From Fibrobacter succinogenes (GTDB taxonomy: Bacteria > Fibrobacterota > Fibrobacteria > Fibrobacterales > Fibrobacteraceae): 64,000 bases of DNA. The first letter of the stretch is position 1, and each line of letters opens with the position of its first letter. Of this stretch, positions 9,298 to 15,985 are shown in pieces. The translations under genes were made by a program, and so were the position numbers. The stretch is taken from NCBI GenBank assembly GCA_902800345.1, contig CADCDO010000063.1:1-64000 (forward strand), written 5' to 3'. The notes beneath the pieces are model-generated. The model was not told the DNA's origin. It made no database searches and was given only the letters and a program-made list of their open reading frames with translations.

Positions 9298-9624
9298 ATG
9301 ACCTATCAAGAAATTGAATCTTTAGCAAAATCTCTCTCTTATCGTGATAAACTGCATCTTGCACAGACTATGTTGCAGATGGCTCGAAAAGAAGAGGAAG
9401 AACAGAATTCATCAACAGCAAAGTTTGCTGCTGAATTTCCCAATATTGTTGAACGAATTCGAAAGTCAAAGCCGGGTAAAAGAAAAACTTTAACCAGTTT
9501 TATCAAAGATATGTTCAATTTTCGAGGTGGAATTACCGATGATGAAATTGACAGCGTGATTAACCAATTGCAAAAACAGAATGTGGTTACAATAGATGAT
9601 GTTGGTCGTGTGACTTATCAATAA
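9298..9624 (+). CDS. Small winged-helix-like protein, last gene of the AT-rich run
   Basis: This 108-residue protein is not recognised as a named family. The N-terminus (IESLAKSLSYRDKLHLAQTM) is a charged helical pair similar in feel to addiction-module antitoxins. The C-terminal half (RKTLTSFIKDMFNFRGGITD, then EIDSVINQLQKQNVVTIDD) reads like a winged-helix domain with a recognition helix and wing. It begins 21 bp after the CoiA-like gene behind agaggga. Base composition becomes GC-richer right after it, so it marks the end of the imported block. It could be an operon regulator or antitoxin, as an inference only. Confidence 0.55.
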   Translation: MTYQEIESLAKSLSYRDKLHLAQTMLQMARKEEEEQNSSTAKFAAEFPNIVERIRKSKPGKRKTLTSFIKDMFNFRGGITDDEIDSVINQLQKQNVVTIDDVGRVTYQ

Positions 9625-9651
9625 TTTTTTTGTTCCATTAGAAGGTTACCC

Positions 9652-10929
9652 ATGCTCTTCACTCCCACTGGCACATTCTATTCCAAGGTTCAATTCAAGA
9701 CCGAAGAAGAGGTCGAGAAGGTTGTCGTTGACAACTTCAAGCTTCTCTTCGGCGACTATTCCATCTTGCTGCCGAAAAGTTTGATACGGACTTCTGGCGG
9801 CAAGGGGACTGTTCCCGATGACATCATCGTGGATTTCAAGGGAAACCGATGGCTCATCTTGGAGGTGGAACGCGGCGACCACGAAACGTGGGGGCATATC
9901 GCTCCGCAAATCAGCAAGCAGCTTGTCGCGGTGATGAATCGCGAGACGAAGAACAAGATTACGGAACTTTGCATTGCAGAAATCGGAAAGCAGAAGGAGT
10001 TCTCGAAGCTTCTTGAATCCGACCTGAAAATCCAGCAAATCCATGTGCACGGTTTTGTCCAGAAGATTCTGGAAAAGGACCCGATTGTCTCTTTGCCGAT
10101 AGACTATTCCCCGAGCGACCTTGAGGAATGGGCGTCGATGCAGAAGGTCGATGTGCAGATTCAGCATATCGAGAAATACATGAACGGCAAGGGCGAGGTA
10201 CTTTACGATTTTCCGGACTTGGAATTGACGCAGGAAAAGGAGTCCTTGAAGACGACGGACAAGAGCAACGCTTTGTACGAGATTGTGAAGGCAGGGCTTT
10301 TGAACGTGGGCGACGTCGTGCATTTCGATTATGGCCCGAAGGGCAAACCCAAGACGCATTTCGAAGGAAAAATCTGTTCCGATGGAATCGAGGTGGATGG
10401 AATCGTTTCTTCGGCCAACGTCTCTGCCTTGCGTTGCATCCAGCAAATCAGCCCGTCGCGCACAACGACGAACGGCTGGGTCACCTGGAAAACCGCTGAC
10501 GGAAAATTCCTCGAAGAAAAGTGGAACGCCCTGCTTAAAAAGAGTGACGACGCGGAACAAACTTCTGGACGCAAAAAGCGTAAAAAGAAGCCTCGTAAGA
10601 CATCTGCAGTAGAAGTTTCTGAAGCTAGCGGTAATGATATTCTGTATCACTTTGTGAAAGGCGGGGCGATTGTTGCAAAAGTCCGGCGTGTCGGCTCGCA
10701 GTTCGTCCTTCTTGCCGGCAGCAAACTTTCGCTGAAATATGACTTCCGTGGCTCGGGTTGGCTGAATGTCCGGAAGAACGCTTCTGTTGGTGCTGATGGA
10801 ACGCTCCGCGAGGATGTCGAATGCGATTCCCCGTCAATGGCGGCTGCGTTCGTTGCCGGTGGCGCCCGAAACGGCCTCACCTTCTGGAAAAATAAGGACC
10901 GGAAGGAATTGAAAAGCCTCGGAAAATAG
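9652..10929 (+). CDS. PD-(D/E)xK-like nuclease fused to RAMA and DUF4357 domains
   Basis: Three parts are visible in 425 residues. Residues 1-150 have PDDIIVDFKGNRWLILEVER, a nuclease-like strand pair with EVE in place of ExK. Residues ~215-300 match a RAMA (restriction enzyme adenine methylase associated) domain: VKAGLLNVGDVVHFDYG and NGWVTWKTADGKFLEEKW. Residues ~325-420 match DUF4357: FVLLAGSKLSLKYDF, SPSMAAAFVAGGARNGLTFW. RAMA and DUF4357 are common in restriction and methylation-linked proteins. Base use is core-like, unlike the preceding operon. Loss of the Lys could mean a binding-only domain. The target is unknown. Confidence 0.7.
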   Translation: MLFTPTGTFYSKVQFKTEEEVEKVVVDNFKLLFGDYSILLPKSLIRTSGGKGTVPDDIIVDFKGNRWLILEVERGDHETWGHIAPQISKQLVAVMNRETKNKITELCIAEIGKQKEFSKLLESDLKIQQIHVHGFVQKILEKDPIVSLPIDYSPSDLEEWASMQKVDVQIQHIEKYMNGKGEVLYDFPDLELTQEKESLKTTDKSNALYEIVKAGLLNVGDVVHFDYGPKGKPKTHFEGKICSDGIEVDGIVSSANVSALRCIQQISPSRTTTNGWVTWKTADGKFLEEKWNALLKKSDDAEQTSGRKKRKKKPRKTSAVEVSEASGNDILYHFVKGGAIVAKVRRVGSQFVLLAGSKLSLKYDFRGSGWLNVRKNASVGADGTLREDVECDSPSMAAAFVAGGARNGLTFWKNKDRKELKSLGK

Positions 10930-11007
10930 TTGCATTTTGTCACTTTGTGTCAAGTGGATGGAGTTATATTTAGGTAGAATAGGAATCCCATGGACTAGAG
11001 GAAAATA

Positions 11008-12744
11008 ATGAAACTCTACACTGCACAAGAACTCTATAAACTGTTGTTCGAATCCGATGAATGCGTGTGGATTGAGGCCAAGGGCGAAAGCGATTCTGTT
11101 CAGTCGTTGATGGAATCAGTCTGTTCGTTTAGCAACGAACCTGGGCTTGGCGGTGGGTATATTCTTTTAGGAATTGGTGAAGATACCAAGGCGCTCGACA
11201 ATCGTTTTTGGATTGAGGGTGTTGAAAATCCAGATAAGGCTCAGTTGGATATTTCTACGCGGTGCGCGAGTATGTTCAATTTGTCGGTGCGTCCGCGAAT
11301 CGATGTGGAAAAGCTTGATGGCAAGAATGTGCTGAAAATTTTCGTGCCGGAACTCCCTAGTCAACAAAAACCTCTGTATTTCAAGAGCGTGGGTTTACCG
11401 CAAGGTGCATGGCGACGAATCGGGTCAAGCGACCAACGATGTACAGAAGAAGACTTGTATGCCTTTTATCAAGATAATACGAGTTTCGATTCTTCTGTTG
11501 TCAAAAATACAGGTTTTGATGATGTCGATTTGGATGCCGTCAAATACTACCGTAGATGTCGCAAAGAGGTTAATCCCAAGGCGGAAGAACTCAACTATAG
11601 CGACAGGGAACTTTTGGAATCGTTGGAATGCTTGACGCAAGATGGTAACCTTACATTTGCGGGTGTAATGCTTTTTGGAACGAAGCGTGTTATTCGGCGG
11701 TTTTACCCGTTGATGCGGACGGACTATATTCGCGTACGCGGAAATGAGTGGGTAGAAAATGTCGATGAACGTTTTTCTGCGATTGAGTTCATGGGGCCGC
11801 TCATGCTCCAGATTGACAGGATGATTGATGCGGTCTTGTCGGATTTGCCTCAAAATTTTTCGCTGAAAGAAGGGCAGATCCACGCGACGACAAAGCCCGA
11901 TTTGCCGGAGCGGGTGATAAGAGAGGCTATCGTAAATGCCATTATGCATCGTTCGTATCGGCATAACCGTCCGACTCAAATTATCCGCTACAACAATCGC
12001 ATCGAAATAATTAATTCGGGGTATTCTCTGAAGGCGCAAGAAGAAATTGGAACCGCTGGGAGCGATACACGAAATCAGTTGATTGCCTCGATTCTCCACG
12101 AGACAAACCTTGCGGAATTCAAGGGAACGGGGATTCGTACCATGCGTCGCCTGATGACCGGGGCGGGACTTTCAATGCCCACGTTTGAGTCTGACAGAAC
12201 AAAGGATACTTTCACGATTCGGTTGCTCTTGCACAAGTTCTTTGACGAAGGAGATGTTGCTTGGCTCAACAGTTTTGGTGGAAAACTGTCGCAGGGTCAG
12301 CGTTCGGCCTTGATTTTTGCTCGTGAAGTTGGTGCAGTTGATACGTTGACTTATATGCAGGTTGTCGGTGAAAAACGGAAATTGGCTGATTCAAACCTTG
12401 ATTTTCTTAAAAAAATGGGCGTTTTGAAGCAAAAGGGCAAAACGGTTGACTCGGTGTATTATGTGCTGAATTCGGATTTTGACGTGACCACCCCCCAAGT
12501 CACCCCCCAAGTCACCCCCCAAGTCACCCCCCAAGATGATATACAAATTAAATGCGGTGAACTGGTCTTGTTCTGTAGAACTCCGCGGTCTAAAAAGGAG
12601 ATGATGGCATTCTTGAAGTTGTCTGACCGGAAGAGTTTTGAAAAATTGTATATCAAGCCATTGCTTAACAAAAGAATACGCTATACTGTTCCGGATAAGC
12701 CGAATAGCCGGATCCAGAAATATGTGGCGATTGGTGAGAGTTAG
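11008..12744 (+). CDS. AlbA_2 (Schlafen-like) / HATPase_c_4 protein with TPQV linker
   Basis: This 578-residue protein begins with an AlbA_2 putative DNA/RNA-binding domain (CVWIEAKGESDSVQSLMESV; GGGYILLGIGED). Around residues 300-400 is a GHKL-type ATPase region: LPERVIREAIVNAIMHRSYR, YNNRIEIINSGYS, FKGTGIRTMRRLM. A (TPQV)n linker follows, then a winged-helix-like tail. Proteins of this family are often labelled RecG-like or transcriptional regulators and are frequent in accessory regions. Start ATG 11008 follows agaggaaaata. It is probably a stand-alone transcription unit, since 78 bp separate it from the nuclease gene. The exact function is unknown. Confidence 0.8.
   Translation: MKLYTAQELYKLLFESDECVWIEAKGESDSVQSLMESVCSFSNEPGLGGGYILLGIGEDTKALDNRFWIEGVENPDKAQLDISTRCASMFNLSVRPRIDVEKLDGKNVLKIFVPELPSQQKPLYFKSVGLPQGAWRRIGSSDQRCTEEDLYAFYQDNTSFDSSVVKNTGFDDVDLDAVKYYRRCRKEVNPKAEELNYSDRELLESLECLTQDGNLTFAGVMLFGTKRVIRRFYPLMRTDYIRVRGNEWVENVDERFSAIEFMGPLMLQIDRMIDAVLSDLPQNFSLKEGQIHATTKPDLPERVIREAIVNAIMHRSYRHNRPTQIIRYNNRIEIINSGYSLKAQEEIGTAGSDTRNQLIASILHETNLAEFKGTGIRTMRRLMTGAGLSMPTFESDRTKDTFTIRLLLHKFFDEGDVAWLNSFGGKLSQGQRSALIFAREVGAVDTLTYMQVVGEKRKLADSNLDFLKKMGVLKQKGKTVDSVYYVLNSDFDVTTPQVTPQVTPQVTPQDDIQIKCGELVLFCRTPRSKKEMMAFLKLSDRKSFEKLYIKPLLNKRIRYTVPDKPNSRIQKYVAIGES
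12490..12535 (+). repeat. 12-bp coding minisatellite (TPQV)n
   Basis: The unit accccccaagtc is repeated 3.8 times without mismatch and keeps the reading frame, encoding a TPQV linker between the ATPase and the C-terminal domain. C-runs and perfect identity favour length change by slippage. Confidence 0.95.
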
Positions 12745-12800
12745 ATAAAACAGTCCCCCAACGGAGCAAATAAAAACAGGCCATATTCTTTGAAGACTTG

Positions 12801-13772
12801 ATGCCGGCAAAAACTATGCAGCCACTAAAACTTGAAGATCTCAACGCCCAGTTCGACAGCATCGTCCACAGGTATCGCGACGGTGGCCTTATCGCTTACC
12901 GCGACGCGCGCTATTTCATGAACGACATGCTGAATCTTTTCGAGCGAATCGAAAGGCTTCGCCTTTTTGTAAACAATGACGGCGCCAAGAAAGTCCTGGT
13001 CCATTTCACGAAAAAGCTCGGGAACCTGAACATTGACGATTCGAACGGCGAAATGTCGATTCTCCTGCCGGAATTCAAGAATCTTTGGATGCTTTTCCTG
13101 AATACGGCGTCGGCCGATGTCGTTACGGAATGCCGCAAGTGGATAGAGAACAATATCCTGAAGACGGAAATGTGGCTCGTGGAAGGCGAACTGTGGGATG
13201 TGTACAACGAGGCGTTCAACAGTGTGGCCGACCTGAAGGCGAAACTCAAGTATTTTGACAAGATTATCGAAAGTGAAAAACAGAGTGACAGTATCCGCTC
13301 GTACCGCATAGGGGGCTGGGCCCGTTCTCGCGCTACCGTAATGTGTAAACTGAAAATGGACCATTCCGAAGTCAAGAAATATCTTGCCGACTACGCGAAT
13401 TTTACGGATTGCGCCTTTTTGCTGTTCGATATTTTGGTGGAAGAATCGAAATTCGAAGAAGCCGAGAATTGCCTAAAGCACTTGCTGGACACGCATAAAA
13501 ACTGGTCGGGGCTTGCAGAAAAGGTCCATGCCAAGTTGAAAGAGATGTTCCGTGCGACAGGCCAAACAGAAAAGTTCGGCGACATGCTGAAAACGATGGT
13601 TGTTGCGCAATCCAGAATGGATTTTTACAAGGAGTACAAGGACTTTGTTCCAAAGCAACAGTGGAAAGACGCTCTGGTTGAATTATTGAATTCGATTACC
13701 AAATGGGATTTTCGGATGGATGTCCTTGCGTACGAAAACATGACGGCTCAACCTAGTGTAAAATTTCCTTAA
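12801..13772 (+). CDS. Hypothetical helical protein
   Basis: This 323-residue protein is predicted almost entirely helical, rich in Lys, Glu, Leu and aromatic residues (FEEAENCLKHLLDTHKNWSG, DALVELLNSITKW). The second half has TPR/HEAT-like periodicity. I do not recognise a family. It loosely recalls the helical region of SWIM zinc-finger proteins but has no CxC...CxH motif. ATG 12801 and ATG 12816 are both possible starts; neither has a strong ribosome site. It lies 56 bp after the AlbA_2 gene and is followed by repeat DNA. It might be the surviving C-terminal part of a larger gene. Confidence 0.5.
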   Translation: MPAKTMQPLKLEDLNAQFDSIVHRYRDGGLIAYRDARYFMNDMLNLFERIERLRLFVNNDGAKKVLVHFTKKLGNLNIDDSNGEMSILLPEFKNLWMLFLNTASADVVTECRKWIENNILKTEMWLVEGELWDVYNEAFNSVADLKAKLKYFDKIIESEKQSDSIRSYRIGGWARSRATVMCKLKMDHSEVKKYLADYANFTDCAFLLFDILVEESKFEEAENCLKHLLDTHKNWSGLAEKVHAKLKEMFRATGQTEKFGDMLKTMVVAQSRMDFYKEYKDFVPKQQWKDALVELLNSITKWDFRMDVLAYENMTAQPSVKFP

Positions 13773-13778
13773 GCCCGT

Positions 13779-13860
13779 TGCGCAAGCGCCAAATGCTAGG
13801 CTCGGTCATATCCATGCAAGCATGGCTGCGACACTCGCCTTACGCATTTGTGCCAACTTT
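13779..13860 (-). repeat. Inverted partial copy of the GGCGAA...GAGCC repeat module
   Basis: Read on the minus strand it gives ggcgagtgtcgcagccatgc, a small catgcttgcatg hairpin and gaccgagcc. This matches the inner module of the element at 17249-17470. Confidence 0.6.
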
Positions 13861-13890
13861 TGCGATATTAGGTACATTACACTCATGCGC

Positions 13891-13932
13891 GTCATTCCGT
13901 AGAAAGGAATGATGCGCTTTTGCTTTATTTGG
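13891..13932 (+). repeat. 42-bp direct repeat, copy 1 (terminator-like hairpin)
   Basis: The core starts gtcattccgtagaaaggaat. It is identical over 42 bases to 15130-15171. With gcgc before it, a gcgcgtcattcc / ggaatgatgcgc stem forms, followed by a T-rich stretch, so it could terminate transcription arriving from the left, upstream of dinD. Confidence 0.85.
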
Positions 13933-13986
13933 CTTTGCCATATTGCAAGGGCGTTCCTAGTAAAAACAATAAACGCAGGAGGCCCT

Positions 13987-14826
13987 ATGGCTAAAAAAGA
14001 AATTGTCACTTATTCTCAGCAGACGTTCGAGAATATCAAGCGCACCGACGAAAATGGAACTGAATTCTGGTATGCAAGGGAATTGCAAAAAGCCTTAGAA
14101 TATACCGAATATGGCAAGTTCTTACCCGTGATAAGAAAGGCTATCGAAGCATGTCGGAAAACCGGCTTTGATGAAGGAAACCATTTCGCCCACGTGAGCG
14201 AGATGGTCAATATCGGAAGTGGTGCAGAAAGAAAAATGGATAGCTACAAGCTTTCCCGTTACGCTTGTTACCTGATTGTGATGAACGGAGACCCCCGCAA
14301 AGAAGTGATTGCCCTGGGTCAAACATATTTTGCTGTTAAAACCCGGCAGAAGGAAATTTCGGACTCTGCGGCACAGCTTTCGGAAGACGAAAAGCGCTTG
14401 GCTATTCGTGACGAAGTGACCATTCGCAACAAATTCCTTGCCAGTTCTGCAAAGGCGGCCGGTGTTGAAACGCCTGTGGATTACGCCGTGTTCCAAAATC
14501 GCGGTTATCAGGGACTTTACAACGGCTTGGGAATGAAGGATATTCACAAGCGCAAGGGACTCAAGAAAAACGAACAGATCCTGGACCACATGGGTGCTAC
14601 CGAACTTGCAGCGAACTTGTTCCGCATCACCCAGACAGATGACAAACTCCGTCGTGAAAACATCAAGGGGAAGGAGAAGGCAAACGAAACACATTATGCC
14701 GTAGGTAAAAAAGTCCGCCAGACGATTGCTGAACTTGGCGGAACAATGCCCGAAAATTTCCCCACGCCCAAAATCAGTGCCAAAAAGTTGAAGCAGGAAC
14801 GCAAGAAAGCCGTTGCGAAGAAATGA
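13987..14826 (+). CDS. dinD: DNA damage-inducible protein D
   Basis: The 279 residues match the DinD family in length (E. coli DinD is about 274) and in motifs: NGTEFWYARELQKALEYTEY near 20-39, FDEGNHFAHVSEMV, YKLSRYACYLIVMNGDPRKE near 93-112, and a NGLGMKDIHKRKGLKK segment. In E. coli DinD is SOS-induced and its product inhibits RecA filament activity. I chose ATG 13987 because aggagg lies just upstream; an open frame extends to 13909 but runs into the repeat hairpin. I looked for a LexA box upstream and saw no convincing one. It is flanked by the two 42-bp direct repeats, which suggests a movable or duplicated locus. Confidence 0.9.
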   Translation: MAKKEIVTYSQQTFENIKRTDENGTEFWYARELQKALEYTEYGKFLPVIRKAIEACRKTGFDEGNHFAHVSEMVNIGSGAERKMDSYKLSRYACYLIVMNGDPRKEVIALGQTYFAVKTRQKEISDSAAQLSEDEKRLAIRDEVTIRNKFLASSAKAAGVETPVDYAVFQNRGYQGLYNGLGMKDIHKRKGLKKNEQILDHMGATELAANLFRITQTDDKLRRENIKGKEKANETHYAVGKKVRQTIAELGGTMPENFPTPKISAKKLKQERKKAVAKK

Positions 14827-14840
14827 CAAACTACGGCTCC

Positions 14841-14864
14841 CATTTTGTTGGCGCCAACAAAATG
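14841..14864. repeat. 24-bp perfect palindrome 1
   Basis: cattttgttggc followed by its exact reverse complement, 14 bp after the dinD stop. It is followed by gttatgtaggtaaaaatc, which parallels the sequence after palindrome 2 at 15188. It may be a terminator, an operator or a repeat end. Confidence 0.95.
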
Positions 14865-14923
14865 GTTATGTAGGTAAAAATCAAGATTTTACATACAATT
14901 AGTGAAAAAACGGGTTTAATCCC

Positions 14924-14971
14924 GCGTTTTGTTTGATTTTTATCACTTTTTAACACTGCGTTTTGTTTGAT
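14924..14971 (+). repeat. 14-bp direct repeat pair
   Basis: gcgttttgtttgat occurs at 14924-14937 and again at 14958-14971, a spacing of 34 bp. This could be a paired binding site or a duplication scar. Confidence 0.85.
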
Positions 14972-14972
14972 C

Positions 14973-15172
14973 GTTAAAAATTCGGGATTTGGGTCGAAAA
15001 ACTTAGGGTTTGGTGACAAAGACTTAGGGTGTGCTCCGGCTACTGCGACCAATCTTATAAAGCGGATGAAAACGCTAAATATAGTGGAACCTGTTGTGGG
15101 CACAGGCAAGGGAAAATACGTATTGATGTGTCATTCCGTAGAAAGGAATGATGCGCTTTTGCTTTATTTGGT
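14973..15172 (+). pseudogene. Remnant of a winged-helix C-terminal domain
   Basis: Frame 14967-15224 opens only from TTG and reads KDLGCAPATATNLIKRMKTL then VEPVVGTGKGKYVL. That is a typical helix-turn-helix plus wing as found at the C-terminus of AlbA_2/HATPase or Fic proteins. No N-terminal part is seen upstream. The reading then runs into the second copy of the 42-bp repeat (CHSVERNDALLLYL). I read this as a fossil gene end. It could be the stranded tail of a protein like the one at 11008-12744. Confidence 0.5.
15130..15171 (+). repeat. 42-bp direct repeat, copy 2
   Basis: Identical to 13891-13932. The pair brackets dinD, palindrome 1 and the winged-helix remnant, about 1.2 kb in all. Confidence 0.9.
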
Positions 15173-15187
15173 TTTGTCGAAACAGAT

Positions 15188-15211
15188 CATTTTGCCGACG
15201 TCGGCAAAATG
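15188..15211. repeat. 24-bp perfect palindrome 2
   Basis: cattttgccgac followed by its exact reverse complement. Its outer seven bases and its downstream flank (tttatgttattaaaaat) match palindrome 1, while the centre differs by compensated changes. Confidence 0.95.
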
Positions 15212-15388
15212 TTTATGTTATTAAAAATAGGGATTTTTGCTAAAATTGGAAAAATGGGCAAAAATATCGTAAAAATAGTTGGAAAAACGGACGAAATTAG
15301 TTGTTTTAAGGTGGGATAAACGGAAAAACTGATGATTCAACGTAAAATCGACAACTGGAGTCTCGTGGATTTTGATGGAGAAAATAAT

Positions 15389-15985
15389 ATGTGCAAAAAC
15401 GGTATTATGAAGATCTTCTTGTGTGCCATATTCTTTCTGTTTATTTCTTGTTCAACTGAAAAGGATGAACAGGAATTGAATTCTATTGAAAAGGAATACC
15501 TGGAGAAAAGAGAGACTTTTAGTGCAGCATATTGTGTTGTTTATGGATTTCCTGTAAAGCCCCTTGGGAAAATATGGAATCGAGAATTTGGAACATCAAA
15601 GATTATGTTGCGCAATGATAAAAGTGCAAAGAAAGGAATATTTGAAGTCGCTGATTCAAGCGTATATAAACATGCCTTCAGTTTGTCTTTTCCATTGGAA
15701 GAAGATTCGAGTGCGATAAAAAATTTTTATGCAACGTATAATCTGCTTGTAGATTGCTTTAATCGTGATTCGCTGTATCTTGGGTCGATTACTGTAAATG
15801 ACCGCTGTCAGACTTCGAATTCAAATGGTCGAATGGATAAAAGAATGTTGGTGGAGCTGAAATCAGTTTTCCCTGAATGGTATGCTTCGTATGAAAAAGC
15901 ATGCAAGCAGTATTGGGCCAAGGCCCCTCCCGCAAGCTTTTTTTCTACATTATCCTTCCGTAACAGTAAAGGATACGCTATATGA
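15389..15985 (+). CDS. Predicted lipoprotein
   Basis: The likely start is ATG 15389, behind ggagaaaata. It gives a lipoprotein signal MKIFLCAIFFLFISC with a lipobox Cys near residue 22. An upstream ATG at 15332 would add 19 residues before the signal and is less likely. The mature part (~175 residues) is charged with no recognised domain. The TGA stop overlaps the purD ATG (ATGA), so purD translation may be coupled to it. It is AT-rich compared with purD. The function is unknown. Confidence 0.75.
   Translation: MCKNGIMKIFLCAIFFLFISCSTEKDEQELNSIEKEYLEKRETFSAAYCVVYGFPVKPLGKIWNREFGTSKIMLRNDKSAKKGIFEVADSSVYKHAFSLSFPLEEDSSAIKNFYATYNLLVDCFNRDSLYLGSITVNDRCQTSNSNGRMDKRMLVELKSVFPEWYASYEKACKQYWAKAPPASFFSTLSFRNSKGYAI

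Noticed and set aside
12490-12535. Possible CRISPR array
   Set aside because: The units are contiguous 12-bp repeats without spacers and lie in frame inside a gene.
13909-13986. Longer dinD start at 13909
   Set aside because: The extension overlaps the 42-bp repeat hairpin. ATG 13987 has a strong aggagg site and gives the usual DinD length.
13860-13990. LexA box upstream of dinD
   Set aside because: I looked for a TGC-rich dyad as reported for Fibrobacter LexA. Only a weak atttgtgcc-type word is present, without a proper partner half.
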